A stretch of 64,000 nt of DNA from Paracoccus sp. SCSIO 75233 (lineage in GTDB: Bacteria; Pseudomonadota; Alphaproteobacteria; Rhodobacterales; Rhodobacteraceae), in the NCBI RefSeq assembly GCF_027912675.1, contig NZ_CP115757.1, forward strand, positions 1,364,001-1,428,000, in the 5' to 3' direction. A program made the translations under genes and the position numbers. Each line of letters begins with the position of its first letter. Within the stretch, counting starts at the first letter, position 1. Below, piece after piece: positions 38,946 to 48,208 of this stretch. The notes under the pieces are model-generated. The model saw only the letters and a list, made by a program, of their open reading frames with translations, had not been told where the DNA came from and did not search any database.

Positions 38946-39953
38946 TCAGCCCTTTCGGATCTTGGGGTTGATGAAGCCGTACAGCACATCGACGATCAGG
39001 TTCACGACCATGACGACGAGCGCGATCAGCAAAAGCCCACCCTGCACGACCTGATAGTCACGGCGGAAAATCGAATCGACCATCCATTTGCCGATGCCGG
39101 GCCATGAGAAAATCGTCTCCGTCAGGATCGCCCCGGCCAGCAGCGTGCCGACCGACAGGCCGATGACGGTAATCACCGGGATCAGCGCATTGCGCAGCGC
39201 GTGAACCCCGTTGACCCTCAGCGGCGACATGCCCTTGGCGCGCGCGGTACGGACGTAATCCTCGCCCAGCACCTCCAGCATGGCGGAGCGGGTCTGCCGC
39301 GCGATCACCGCCAGCGGGATCGTCGCCAGCGCCACGGTCGGCAGGATCAGATGCGCCACGGCGGACCGGAACGCGCCTGACTGGCCGGACAGGATGCTGT
39401 CGATCAGCATGAAGCCGGTCGGGCCGTTGATGAAATAGACCAGGCTCATCCGCCCCGAGACCGGCGTCCAGCCCAGCCCCCCGGAAAACACGATAATCAG
39501 CAGCAAGGCCCACCAGAAAATCGGCATCGAATAGCCGATCAGCGCCGTCGACATCAGCGCCTGATCGAAGAATTTGCCCCGGTTCACGGCGGCGATCACC
39601 CCCGCCGGAATGCCGATCAGCGTGGCGAGGAGGATCGCGCATAGCGACAATTCCACGGTGGCGGGAAACAGCGCCATGAACTCGTCCAGCACCGGGCGCT
39701 TGGTCACGAAGGACGTGCCCAGATCGCCCTGAAAGATGCCCGCGACGTAATCGAGATATTGCTTCCAGATCGGCTGGTTGAACCCCAACTGCTCCTGCAA
39801 CATCTCATAGCGCTCAGGGCTGACGCCCCGCTCGCCGGCCAGAAGCAGGATCGGATCCCCCGGCAACAATCTAATAAAGGCAAACGCAATGACGGTGACG
39901 CCGATAAAGGTGGGAATGAAGGTTCCCAATCGGCGGAGAAGAAAGCTCAGCAT
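38946..39953 (-). CDS. dppB: dipeptide ABC transporter permease DppB
   Basis: A 335-residue permease with six helices. The start MLSFLLRRLGTFIPTFIGVTVIAFAFIRLLPGDP is classic DppB, and the EAA loop is DYVRTARAKGMSPLRVNGVHALRNALIPV. A GC hairpin (39986-40012) lies between dppA and this gene and may reduce read-through, giving more binding protein than channel, as is common in ABC operons. Confidence 0.93.
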   Translation of the reverse strand: MLSFLLRRLGTFIPTFIGVTVIAFAFIRLLPGDPILLLAGERGVSPERYEMLQEQLGFNQPIWKQYLDYVAGIFQGDLGTSFVTKRPVLDEFMALFPATVELSLCAILLATLIGIPAGVIAAVNRGKFFDQALMSTALIGYSMPIFWWALLLIIVFSGGLGWTPVSGRMSLVYFINGPTGFMLIDSILSGQSGAFRSAVAHLILPTVALATIPLAVIARQTRSAMLEVLGEDYVRTARAKGMSPLRVNGVHALRNALIPVITVIGLSVGTLLAGAILTETIFSWPGIGKWMVDSIFRRDYQVVQGGLLLIALVVMVVNLIVDVLYGFINPKIRKG

Positions 39954-39985
39954 CGGCAGGTCCCGGGCTTGGCGATATGCAACAA

Positions 39986-40012
39986 GGCCGGGCAGCGCGA
40001 GGCCGCCCGGCC
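39986..40012 (-). terminator. intercistronic hairpin between dppA and dppB
   Basis: GGCCGGGC and GCCCGGCC form a perfect 8-base-pair GC stem with an 11-base loop, read leftward and followed by TTGTTG. Hairpins at this position in binding-protein operons typically stabilise the 5' message or attenuate read-through. Confidence 0.6.
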
Positions 40013-40031
40013 GAAAAAGCGGGAGCGAAGC

Positions 40032-41618
40032 TTATTCGGTCAGGCTGACGCCGTAGAAGACGTGACCGCCGAACGGATCGATCTTGTAGCCCTGTACCTT
40101 GGTGCTGATCGGTTCGTTCACGACCGAATGCGCAATGGTCGCCCACGGGGCCTGATCCTTGAAGATCACCTGCGCCTCTTCATAAAGCCGGGTCCGCTCC
40201 GCCTGATCGGACTCCTCTTTCGCCTGCTTGATGATGCCATCGAAATCCTCGTTGCACCATTGCGCACGGTTGGCGTCACCGACCGCGTCACAGCCAAGCA
40301 GCACGGCGAGGAAGTTGTCCGGGTCGCCGTTATCGCCGGTCCAGCCCAAGAGAACCGCACCGTCGCGATCCTCGGCCTTCGAGCGTTCCAGATACTCGCC
40401 CCATTCATAGGAGACGATTTCCGCATTCACCCCGATTTCGGAGAAGTCAGCCTGAATCATCTCCGCCATGCGGCGGGCATTGGGGTTGTAGGGACGCTGC
40501 ACCGGCATCGCCCAGATCTTCATCGACAGATCGGTGACGCCCGCACCTTCAAGCGCGGCCTTCGCGGCTTCCGGGTCATAGGGATCGTCTTCGATGGCGT
40601 CATTATAGGACCACATGGTCGGCGGGATCGGGTTCTTGGCAACCGCACCGGCACCCTGGAAGATCGCGTCGACAATGGCCTGCTTGTCGATGGCCATGTT
40701 CAGCGCCTTGCGCACCTCCGGGTTGTCGAAGGGCGGCATCTGGGTGTTGTAGGCCATGTAGCCCACATTCAGCCCCTCGCGGCTGACGACGTTGATGTCC
40801 GGGTTTTCCCGCATCGCTTCCAGATCGGCCGGGTTCGGATAGGGCATGACATGGCATTCGCCCGCTTGCAGCTTCTGATAGCGGACCGAAGCATCCGGCG
40901 TGATCGCGAAGATCAGGTTCTCGATCGCCGCCGGTTCACGCCAGTATTCATCGTTGCGGGTGTAACGGATCACCGCGTCTTTCTGATAGGCGAGGAATTT
41001 GAACGGCCCGGTGCCGACCGGCTGCTGGTTGAACTGCTCCGGCGTGCCGGCCTCGATCAACTGATCAGCGTATTCCTTCGACATGATCGAGGCGAAAGAC
41101 ATGGCGAGGTTCGCCAGCATCGGCGCTTCCGGGCGCGACAGGGTGAATTTCACCGTCAGATCGTCGACCTTCTCGATGGAGGTGATCAGATCCGGCATCG
41201 ACATGGAGTTGAAATATTCATAGCTCGCAGCCGGGGTCATCGCGTGATATTCGCTCTCCGCATCGCCCTGACGGGTGAAGCTGAAAATCACGTCATCGGC
41301 GTTCAGGTCGCGCGTCGGGGTGAAGAATTCGGTGGTGTGGAATTTCACGCCTTCACGCAGCTTGAAGGTGTATTCCAGCCCGTCCTCGCTGACTTCCCAG
41401 CTTTCGGCCAGACCCGGCTCAATCTCGGTTTCGCCATGCTTGAACTGCACGAGACGGTCATAAACGTTGCGCGACGAGGCATCGAAAGTCGTGCCCGAGG
41501 TGTACAGCGCCGGGTCAAACCCCTCCGGCGAGCCTTCCGAGCAATAGACGAGATTCTGGGCCGATGCCGCCGAGCCAAGCAACATCGCCGCCACGGTAAC
41601 CGGGATCAATTTTCTCAT
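40032..41618 (-). CDS. dppA: periplasmic dipeptide-binding protein DppA
   Basis: A 528-residue secreted solute-binding protein of SBP family 5. Signal peptide LIPVTVAAMLLGSAASA, then LVYCSEGSPEGFDPALYTSG, which closely follows E. coli DppA; further identical-looking blocks are PVGTGPFKF, ITPDASVRYQKLQAGEC, IPPTMWSYND and MPVQRPYNPNARRMAEMIQAD. The paired cysteines of DppA (C in VYC and in AGEC) are present. Such close agreement supports dipeptide (possibly also haem or 5-aminolevulinate) binding. It heads the dpp operon; the AT-rich 230 bases upstream likely hold its promoter. Confidence 0.94.
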   Translation of the reverse strand: MRKLIPVTVAAMLLGSAASAQNLVYCSEGSPEGFDPALYTSGTTFDASSRNVYDRLVQFKHGETEIEPGLAESWEVSEDGLEYTFKLREGVKFHTTEFFTPTRDLNADDVIFSFTRQGDAESEYHAMTPAASYEYFNSMSMPDLITSIEKVDDLTVKFTLSRPEAPMLANLAMSFASIMSKEYADQLIEAGTPEQFNQQPVGTGPFKFLAYQKDAVIRYTRNDEYWREPAAIENLIFAITPDASVRYQKLQAGECHVMPYPNPADLEAMRENPDINVVSREGLNVGYMAYNTQMPPFDNPEVRKALNMAIDKQAIVDAIFQGAGAVAKNPIPPTMWSYNDAIEDDPYDPEAAKAALEGAGVTDLSMKIWAMPVQRPYNPNARRMAEMIQADFSEIGVNAEIVSYEWGEYLERSKAEDRDGAVLLGWTGDNGDPDNFLAVLLGCDAVGDANRAQWCNEDFDGIIKQAKEESDQAERTRLYEEAQVIFKDQAPWATIAHSVVNEPISTKVQGYKIDPFGGHVFYGVSLTE

Positions 41619-41851
41619 TTTTTAACTCCTGTTGGACCAAGCTCCGCTTTGATGCGGGTCTTTGATTGGAACAGCCTGCCCAAAACAAACAAAGCATGCA
41701 AGCGCCGTGAGTAATTGAACATAAGTTCATTTCAAATGTCCGATTTGCGCATGAATGTTACGCGAAAAATATCAAATTCCTAATATCACATAAGAATTTC
41801 TTAACCGGCTCCGGTTTCGATCCAGGCGAATCGAGATGTCAGGCGGGTCGC
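41619..41851. other. AT-rich region upstream of dppA
   Basis: The 233 bases are clearly lower in GC than the surrounding genes, especially 41700-41810 (runs such as AAATATCAAATTCCTAATATC). This is where the leftward dppA promoter should lie. I see no RNA gene. Confidence 0.5.
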
Positions 41852-42946
41852 TCAGACAAGCGAAACCACCTGCCCGGTCATCGCTGATTCCTGCGCGGCC
41901 AGACCGATCTCGACCGCCTTCATCCCGTCCGACAAGCTCACCTCGGCCCCGGCGTCGCCGCGCACAACCGCATGAAAACGCTGATGTTGGTAGAAGGTCG
42001 ATCCGTTGTGATCGCCCGCTGCCAGCAGCACCGGGTCGACCGGCACGTCCAGCCTGCGCGGACCCTTCGGATTACGCGGGCTCTCGATCACCTGCGGCAC
42101 CGGCGGATCGCCCAGATCTGCGGGCCAGAATCGCGCAGGCCCCGGCACCAGGGCCTCGATCATGCCCGCAGGACCGATCCCGGCGATCTGTTCCTGATAA
42201 CGCGCCCCTTCCGCGAACATGCACAGCTCCAGCATGGCGCGCATGCCATTGGCAAAATCGACGATGACATAGCCATGATCCCAGATATCCGGCGTCTCGT
42301 CCCCGTATCGCTCATCCAGATGATTGACCGCCTGCCCCGCACTCGCCATCACCCGAATAGCCTCCGACCCGGTCGCCAGCCGCATCAGATCGAAGAAATG
42401 ACAGCATTTCTCCACCAACGTCCCGCCCGAGTTGCGGTTGAAGCGGTTCCACGCCCCGACCTTGGGCAGAAACGGAAAGCGATGCTCGCGGATGGTCAGC
42501 ATTTTCAGCCCGCCCGTGGCCGCATCGAGCCGGTCGAGAAACGCGGCGATCGGCGGCATGTAACGATATTCCATTGCCACCCAGATCGGCGCGCTGAACC
42601 GCGCCTCGATCTGGCGCAGCCGGGGCAGATCGTCAGGCCGGGTGAAGAGCGGCTTTTCCACCAGCACCGGCAATTGCCGCGTCACGGCGATCTCCTCAAG
42701 CTGGGCGATATGCCAAAGGTTGGGCGAGGCGATCACGACGCAATCCAGCGGCTCGACCGACAGCAACCCGCGAACCGAATCGCACATGACAGCATCCGGC
42801 GCGATTTCGGCGGCGGCAGCGCGCATCATCGCGTCAGGCTCGAATATCGCGGCGATCCGCGTGTCCGGCAGCAGCAGGATATTGCGCAGATGCTCCTGCC
42901 CCATCATCCCGCATCCGATCACGCCATAATTCACCGCATTGCCCAT
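41852..42946 (-). CDS. Gfo/Idh/MocA family oxidoreductase
   Basis: A 364-residue NAD(P)-dependent dehydrogenase. The Rossmann motif is VNYGVIGCGMMGQEH, the conserved EKP is VLVEKPLFTR, and the substrate region contains NRNSGGTLVEKCCHFFDLMRL, where the GGxxxDxxxHxxD-type motif is altered to GGTLVEKCCHFFD. Members oxidise or reduce sugars, inositols or sugar acids. I chose ATG 42946 because GAGGG lies just upstream. It follows the GntR regulator on the same strand with 8 bases between, and is divergent from the SsuD-like gene, placing it in the proposed catabolic module. Confidence 0.87.
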   Translation of the reverse strand: MGNAVNYGVIGCGMMGQEHLRNILLLPDTRIAAIFEPDAMMRAAAAEIAPDAVMCDSVRGLLSVEPLDCVVIASPNLWHIAQLEEIAVTRQLPVLVEKPLFTRPDDLPRLRQIEARFSAPIWVAMEYRYMPPIAAFLDRLDAATGGLKMLTIREHRFPFLPKVGAWNRFNRNSGGTLVEKCCHFFDLMRLATGSEAIRVMASAGQAVNHLDERYGDETPDIWDHGYVIVDFANGMRAMLELCMFAEGARYQEQIAGIGPAGMIEALVPGPARFWPADLGDPPVPQVIESPRNPKGPRRLDVPVDPVLLAAGDHNGSTFYQHQRFHAVVRGDAGAEVSLSDGMKAVEIGLAAQESAMTGQVVSLV

Positions 42947-42954
42947 ACGCACCC

Positions 42955-43656
42955 TCACCTGATCCGGGAAACATAATGCGATAGACTGGTATCGAACCAG
43001 TTACGCGACACCTCCGCCGGCCGGTTATTCTGGTCAAAGCCGCTGCGGGCGAAATACCCGACTGTCGCGCCCGGCTTGGGGGAGAACGCGGGCGGGCTCC
43101 ATCCCGGGACGGTCGCGATCCCGACACTGTCATCGACATGCGAGATCCACAGATTCAGCCGCTCGCGGTAAAACAGATACAGCGATTCCGACAGATCACC
43201 CGCCCCGATCTGTTCCGCGTAAGAGGCGCAGAGCCAGATTTCCTCCAAAACACAAGGCTGGTCGTTCAGGCTGCGCAGGCGGCGGATGCGCCAGCCCTGA
43301 TCCCCCTCGCCAAAACGCGGCAGGGAAGCGGGCTTCTCCATCCGGTCCAGCGACAGCAGCGTCGCGGTCGGCAAACCGCCGCCTGCCAGCAACTCGATGC
43401 GGAAGAAGGAATAGATATTCCGCGCATCCCCCTTCACCCGGATATAGTTGCCGGACCCCTGCCGCCGTTCCAGCAGCCCGCGTTCGGTCAACTCCGCCAG
43501 CGCCCGGCGCAGCGTGCCGACCGAAATGCCGAGCCGCCCGGCCATCTCCCGCTCCGGCGGCAGCTTCTCGCCATCCAGCAAATGCCCCGCCGCGATTTCG
43601 CGGGCCAGCAACTCACTGATCTGCATGTAAACGGGAAGTGCTGCGTGACTTTCCAT
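42955..43656 (-). CDS. GntR family (HutC/UTRA) transcriptional regulator
   Basis: A 233-residue regulator: an N-terminal winged helix (PVYMQISELLAREIAAG, LPPEREMAGRLGISVGTLRRALAELTERGLLERRQGSG) and a C-terminal UTRA ligand domain of the HutC subgroup (LEEIWLCASYAEQ...FSPKPGATVGYFARSGFDQNNRPAEVSRNWFDTSLSHY). UTRA regulators sense small metabolites and usually control adjacent genes. It is divergent from the SsuD-like gene, with an AT-rich 86-base gap and a short palindrome in between. It likely controls both directions. Confidence 0.92.
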   Translation of the reverse strand: MESHAALPVYMQISELLAREIAAGHLLDGEKLPPEREMAGRLGISVGTLRRALAELTERGLLERRQGSGNYIRVKGDARNIYSFFRIELLAGGGLPTATLLSLDRMEKPASLPRFGEGDQGWRIRRLRSLNDQPCVLEEIWLCASYAEQIGAGDLSESLYLFYRERLNLWISHVDDSVGIATVPGWSPPAFSPKPGATVGYFARSGFDQNNRPAEVSRNWFDTSLSHYVSRIR

Positions 43657-43674
43657 TGTTACCGTGGCAAATTG

Positions 43675-43683
43675 ATACAGTAT
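43675..43683. promoter_or_regulatory. candidate GntR operator
   Basis: ATACAGTAT is a perfect 9-base palindrome in an AT-rich spacer (43657-43742) between the divergent GntR regulator and the flavin monooxygenase genes. GntR sites are often short ATAC/GTAT-like palindromes. The match is short, so chance is possible. Confidence 0.35.
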
Positions 43684-43742
43684 TGATTTACAAAATACGC
43701 ATCTTAGCGCAAGATTAAAACGATCAAGGGGGAGAACGCCGC

Positions 43743-44900
43743 ATGACCATCGTTCCGATCACCTCGCCGGATCTCGATGCTTCTGAAGTATCGTGGTTTT
43801 CGGCGCTTTGTTCCGACGATTACCGTTATCTTGGCGTCCCCGACGGCGCGCTGCGGTCAAGCTGGGACCATTGCTCAGACATTGTGAAAACGGCGGAAGC
43901 CCAAGGGTTCCGCAATATCCTCTGCCCCTCCTCCTATCAGGTCGGACAAGACACGCTGAGCTTCGTTGCGGGCTGCGCGCCGATCACCGAGAGGATCAAC
44001 CTGCTCGCCGCCGTCCGCTGCGGCGAGATGCAGCCGATCATGCTTGCCCGCACCATTGCCACGCTGGATCACATGCTGGAAGGCCGGCTGACGGTGAATA
44101 TCATCAGCAGTGATTTTCCGGGCGAAAAGGCCGACAGCAAATTCCGCTATCAACGCTCCCGCGAGGTGGTGGAGATTTTGCGGCAGGCCTGGACGCAGGA
44201 CGAAATCAACCATGACGGGGAGATCTACCAGTTCTACGGCGTGACCACCGATCCGGCCAAGCCTTATCAGCAGAATGGCGGGCCGCTGATGTATTTCGGC
44301 GGCTACTCCCCCGATGCGCTCGAACTTTGCGGGCAGCATTGCGATGTCTACCTGATGTGGCCGGAAACCAAGGAGGAACTTGCCGGTCGGATGAAGGCCG
44401 TGAACGAGGTCGCCGACAGATATGGCCGCACGCTGGATTACGGGCTGCGCGTCCACATGATCGTCCGCGACACGGAGGCAGAGGCGCGGGAATATGCGCA
44501 GGAACTGGTCTCGAAGCTGGATGACGAACAGGGCCGCGCCATCCGGGAACGCGCGCTCGATGCCGGTTCCCTCGGCGTGTCGCATCAGGCGAAAAACCGC
44601 GATCTGGCGGATATGGAAGGGTTTATCGAGCCGAACCTGTGGACCGGGGTCGGACGCGCCCGCTCCGGCTGCGGGGCGGCGCTTATCGGGTCTGCCGATC
44701 AGATTTTGACCCAGATCGAGGAATACCGGAACCTGGGCATCCGCGCCTTCATCTTCTCCGGCTACCCGCATATCGACGAATGCGAGCATTTCGGGCGGCT
44801 GGTCATGCCGCATCTGAAAACCTGCTCGCTGCCGCAGGAATATGGCCGCGTGCCAGCCGCGACCCCGGCAACGCCCCTCGGCGTGGGTGAGCGGCGCTGA
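43743..44900 (+). CDS. SsuD-like LLM-class flavin-dependent monooxygenase
   Basis: A 385-residue (beta-alpha)8 luciferase-like monooxygenase of the alkanesulfonate monooxygenase group. It tracks SsuD through DVYLMWPETKEEL, YGLRVHMIVRD, FIEPNLWTGVGRARSGCGAALIG and FIFSGYPHIDECEHFG. SsuD residues R226, H228, R297 and Y331 correspond to R236, H238, R307 and Y341; W206 in LMW is also kept. The SsuD Cys54 segment (TGRSC) is PSSYQ here. SsuD enzymes use reduced FMN to release sulfite. A strong GGGGGAG site precedes ATG 43743. No SsuE-like flavin reductase gene is adjacent. Substrate unproven. Confidence 0.88.
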   Translation: MTIVPITSPDLDASEVSWFSALCSDDYRYLGVPDGALRSSWDHCSDIVKTAEAQGFRNILCPSSYQVGQDTLSFVAGCAPITERINLLAAVRCGEMQPIMLARTIATLDHMLEGRLTVNIISSDFPGEKADSKFRYQRSREVVEILRQAWTQDEINHDGEIYQFYGVTTDPAKPYQQNGGPLMYFGGYSPDALELCGQHCDVYLMWPETKEELAGRMKAVNEVADRYGRTLDYGLRVHMIVRDTEAEAREYAQELVSKLDDEQGRAIRERALDAGSLGVSHQAKNRDLADMEGFIEPNLWTGVGRARSGCGAALIGSADQILTQIEEYRNLGIRAFIFSGYPHIDECEHFGRLVMPHLKTCSLPQEYGRVPAATPATPLGVGERR

Positions 44901-45176
44901 CGCGTCGGCTCTGGCCGGCATCGCGACCCGATAATAACATCGCGCCCTGACGCGGCATCGCCGCTCATCCGGCCTGCCGCATCAGCGTCAGCCATGCGTC
45001 CGCCGCTTGTTTCCCCAAGGCGGATGCATGACTGGCGACGAAAACCGCCCCAAGCTCGCCACGACCTGCCGACGCTGCCGGAGGATTTCGCGCAGACATA
45101 AGCGCAGAGTTCTTGCATCGCGCCCGCCGCTGTCGCAACCTGCCATTCTGGATGCGGCCGCCGTGAGGGAGGACGG
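44901..45176. other. gap between monooxygenase and TRAP genes
   Basis: About 276 bases without a convincing gene. A 44-residue minus-strand reading frame (44965-45099) exists but has no ribosome site or recognisable domain. The ribosome site for the next gene (GAGGGAGGA) ends just before 45177. I see no clear terminator. Confidence 0.4.
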
Positions 45177-45767
45177 ATGAAGACGATCCTGCTGGCGGCC
45201 ATCGCCCCGCTGCACTGGTTCAACCAATATGTCCTGCGCGCCGGGGCGGCTATCGCGGCTGCCGCGCTTGGGCTGATGGTGGTCATCATTCTGTTGCAGG
45301 TCTGGTATCGCTACGTCCTGAACAACGCCCTGCCCTGGCCGGAGGAAGCAGCGCGGTTCCTGATGCTGTGGATGACCGGGCTTGCCGCGCCCGCCGTGTA
45401 CCGCCGCGGCGGCTTTGTGGCCATCGACATGCTGGATATGGCGCTGCCGAAACCTGTCTCGGCGCTGCTGTCCCTGCTTTTGCTGCTGATCTCGCTCGCG
45501 GTGCTGCTGATGGCCGTGCAATATGGCTGGAAACATGTCGGCTCCGGCTGGCTGTTCAACTCCTCCTCGCTGCGCCTGCCGCTCAACTGGATCGGGATGG
45601 AGCCGGTGCGGATCAAGCTCGCCTGGATGTATATGTCGATCTTCGTGGGGTTCGTCCTGCTGACAATCGTCAATATCGAGATGATCCTGCGCAGCCTCGT
45701 CACGCTCATGGGGCATGAGCGCGACCTGCCCCATATCGAACGTGTCCAGATGGCGGAGGCAGAGTGA
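45177..45767 (+). CDS. TRAP transporter small permease (DctQ-type)
   Basis: A 196-residue, four-helix membrane subunit. The RYVLNNALPWPEEAARFLMLWMTGLAAP segment is the DctQ signature (WxEExARxxxxW). In TRAP transporters it joins the large DctM subunit and an extracytoplasmic binding protein to import organic acids or sugars with a sodium gradient. ATG 45177 follows a strong GAGGGAGGACGG site. The stop overlaps the next gene's start. Confidence 0.93.
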   Translation: MKTILLAAIAPLHWFNQYVLRAGAAIAAAALGLMVVIILLQVWYRYVLNNALPWPEEAARFLMLWMTGLAAPAVYRRGGFVAIDMLDMALPKPVSALLSLLLLLISLAVLLMAVQYGWKHVGSGWLFNSSSLRLPLNWIGMEPVRIKLAWMYMSIFVGFVLLTIVNIEMILRSLVTLMGHERDLPHIERVQMAEAE

Positions 45768-47056
45768 TGCTGATCTGGTTCCTGCCGGTTTTCCTGATCT
45801 TCCTGCTGATCGGCCTGCCGGTGTTCTTTGCACTGCTCGCCGCGCCGGGGCTGCTGCTGTGGCTGAACGGTCAGGAACGCGATGTCGCGCTGCTCTACCG
45901 CAATGTCTATAACGGCATGGACAGCTTTCCGCTGATGGCGATCCCGTTCTTCATGCTGGCCGGAGAGCTGATGAACCGGGGCGGCATCACCGAACGGCTG
46001 GTGGAGTTCAGTCAGGCGCTGATGGGCCATCTGCGCGGCGGTCTGGCGCATGTGAATATCCTGTCCTCGATGCTGTTCGCGGGTCTGTCGGGCTCTGCCG
46101 TCGCGGACACCTCCGCGCTTGGGTCCATGCTGATCCCGGCGATGGAGAAGCAGGGCTATACCCGGCGCTTCGCCGCCGCGATCACGGCAGCCTCAAGCGT
46201 CATCGGGCCGATCATCCCGCCATCGGGGATCATGATCATCTACGCCTATGTGATGGGCGAAAGCGTCGCGGCGCTGTTTCTGGCGGGCATCATCCCCGGC
46301 GCGCTTGTCGGGCTGTCGCTGATGCTGATGGTCAAGCTGATGGCCGACAAATACGATTTCCCCGTCGCCAGCCGCAAGACAACGTGGGGCGAGCGGGGAC
46401 AGGCCAGCCTGAAAGCCTTCTTCCCGCTGCTGACCCCTGTCATCATCATGGGCGGCATTCTGGGCGGCGTGTTCACCCCGACGGAGGCCGCAGCGGTCGC
46501 CTGCGCCTACGGGCTGTTCATCGGGGTGTTCGTCCTGCGCAGCCTGCGGATCAGCGAGATCCCTGACGTTCTGTCCCGCTCCGCCGCGACCTCCGCCGTG
46601 GTGCTGTTGCTGGTCGGTGCGGCAATGGCGTTCAAGACCGTGGTCAGCCTGTCCCACGCGCCAGAGATTCTGGCGGAGATCATTCTCGGCCTGTCGGAAA
46701 ACCCGCTGATCCTGCTGTTTCTCATCAATCTGCTGCTGTTCATCGTCGGCATGTTCCTCGACGCCGGCCCCGCGATCATCATCCTTGGCCCGGTGCTGGG
46801 TCCGGTCTTCACCGATCTCGGCGTCGACCCGATCCATTTCGCCATCATCATGAGCGTCAACCTGACCGTCGGCCTTGCAACGCCGCCTATGGGACTGGTG
46901 CTTTTTGTGGCATCCTCGGTGTCAGGCGAGCGTATCTCCGCGATCTCGCGGGCGATTCTGCCGTTTCTGGCGATGGAGATCATCGTGATCTTCCTCGTGA
47001 CCTATATCCCGGCCCTGTCCATGGCCATTCCCCGGATGACGGGGTTCGCCAACTAG
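45767..47056 (+). CDS. TRAP transporter large permease (DctM-type)
   Basis: A 429-residue, roughly twelve-helix permease. It contains LSGSAVADTSALGSMLIPAM and AASSVIGPIIPPSGIMIIYAYVMGESVAALFLAGIIPG, the DctM core motifs with the GPxIPPS helix break. A second half has FLDAGPAIIILGP and GLATPPMGL. The start is ATG 45767, overlapping the TGA of the small permease; a GTG sits three bases earlier. GGAGG precedes it at 7 bases. Confidence 0.95.
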   Translation: MLIWFLPVFLIFLLIGLPVFFALLAAPGLLLWLNGQERDVALLYRNVYNGMDSFPLMAIPFFMLAGELMNRGGITERLVEFSQALMGHLRGGLAHVNILSSMLFAGLSGSAVADTSALGSMLIPAMEKQGYTRRFAAAITAASSVIGPIIPPSGIMIIYAYVMGESVAALFLAGIIPGALVGLSLMLMVKLMADKYDFPVASRKTTWGERGQASLKAFFPLLTPVIIMGGILGGVFTPTEAAAVACAYGLFIGVFVLRSLRISEIPDVLSRSAATSAVVLLLVGAAMAFKTVVSLSHAPEILAEIILGLSENPLILLFLINLLLFIVGMFLDAGPAIIILGPVLGPVFTDLGVDPIHFAIIMSVNLTVGLATPPMGLVLFVASSVSGERISAISRAILPFLAMEIIVIFLVTYIPALSMAIPRMTGFAN

Positions 47057-47088
47057 GCCGGATCGACGAAGTAAAAGGGAGGCTGAAC

Positions 47089-48144
47089 ATGCTGAAAAAA
47101 ACACTCACATCGCTGGCGCTTGCCGCGACGCTCGGGCTGGCCGGGCAGGCAGCAGCGCAGGATTTCACGCTGCGCGCGACGGCGAATTCCAACGAACAGG
47201 ACGAGGATTATGACGGTCTTGTCGTGTTCAAGAACTATGTCGAAAGCGCCTCCAACGGTGCCATCGAGGTGGAGCTGTATATCGGCACCCAGCTTTGCTC
47301 CAACGGGGCGGAATGTCTGCAAGGCGTGGCGGACGGCTCCATCGACATCTTCATCTCCACCTCCGGCGGTGCGGCAGGGATCTTTCCCTATGTGCAGGTG
47401 CTCGACCTGCCCTATCTGATGAGCGACGACCGCGTGGCCGAACATGTCCTGTCCGGCGATTTCACCCGCACCATCCGCGACATGGCGCTTGAGGATAGCG
47501 GCGGCAAGATCCGGCTGATGACCATCGGCAATACCGGCGGCTGGCGCAGCTTCGCCAACACCCAGAAGCGCATCCAGACCCCAGCCGATCTGGAGGGGCT
47601 GAAGATCCGCACCGTGGTCGCCGACCTGCCGCAGGAGCTGGTGCGCGCGCTTGGCGCCTCGCCCACGCCGATCCCGTGGCCGGAACTGTTCACCTCGTTC
47701 CAGACCGGGGTGGTCGACGGCTCCAAGAACGGCATCACCGACATCATGAACATGAAATTCCCCGATGCGGGCCTGCAATATATGACGCTGGATCAGCATG
47801 CCTATATGGGCGCCCTCTGGTTCATGTCGAATGACCGTTTCATGGAAATGCCGGAGGATCTGCGCCGCGTCGTGGTGGACGGGTTCTATCAGCTCCAGCA
47901 GGCGACCTTCGCCAGCCCGAAGCGCAAATCCATCGCCGCATATGAGGAATTCGCGGCAGGCGGCGGCGATCTTTACGTCCCGACACCGGAGGAGAAGCAG
48001 GCCTTCGCCGACGCCGCACAGCCGGTCTATGACTGGTTCCAGCAAAATGTCGACGGCGGCGAGGCCGCTTTCAACGCCTTGCAGGAAGCCGTTGCCGCAG
48101 CGGAGGAAGAGATCAACGCCGCCCGCGCGGCAGATATCCAGTAA
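47089..48144 (+). CDS. TRAP transporter solute-binding protein (DctP-type)
   Basis: A 351-residue secreted binding protein with signal TSLALAATLGLAGQAAA. The DctP family pattern is visible in GTQLCSNGAECLQGVADGSIDIF, LPYLMSDDRVAEHVLSGDF, TPADLEGLKIRTVVADLPQELVRALGASPTPIPWPELFTSFQTGVVDG and QYMTLDQHAYMGALWFMS. The conserved Arg in KIRTV normally anchors a ligand carboxylate, so the ligand is likely to be acidic. An internal Cys pair (SNGAEC) is present. It follows DctM by 32 bases and completes the tripartite transporter. Confidence 0.93.
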   Translation: MLKKTLTSLALAATLGLAGQAAAQDFTLRATANSNEQDEDYDGLVVFKNYVESASNGAIEVELYIGTQLCSNGAECLQGVADGSIDIFISTSGGAAGIFPYVQVLDLPYLMSDDRVAEHVLSGDFTRTIRDMALEDSGGKIRLMTIGNTGGWRSFANTQKRIQTPADLEGLKIRTVVADLPQELVRALGASPTPIPWPELFTSFQTGVVDGSKNGITDIMNMKFPDAGLQYMTLDQHAYMGALWFMSNDRFMEMPEDLRRVVVDGFYQLQQATFASPKRKSIAAYEEFAAGGGDLYVPTPEEKQAFADAAQPVYDWFQQNVDGGEAAFNALQEAVAAAEEEINAARAADIQ

Positions 48145-48208
48145 TCCTGCCGATCAAACGCGTGGCACTGGCGGGACAGCCGCCAGCGCCGACCCAAGGG
48201 AAACCGCC

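Noticed and set aside
39759..41714. Long plus-strand reading frame antisense to dppA and dppB
   Set aside because: Mirror of well-identified dipeptide transporter genes; composition is not protein-like and no domain is seen.
44965..45099. 44-residue minus-strand frame in the gap after the SsuD-like gene
   Set aside because: No ribosome site and no family resemblance. A frame this short in a GC-rich gap is expected by chance.
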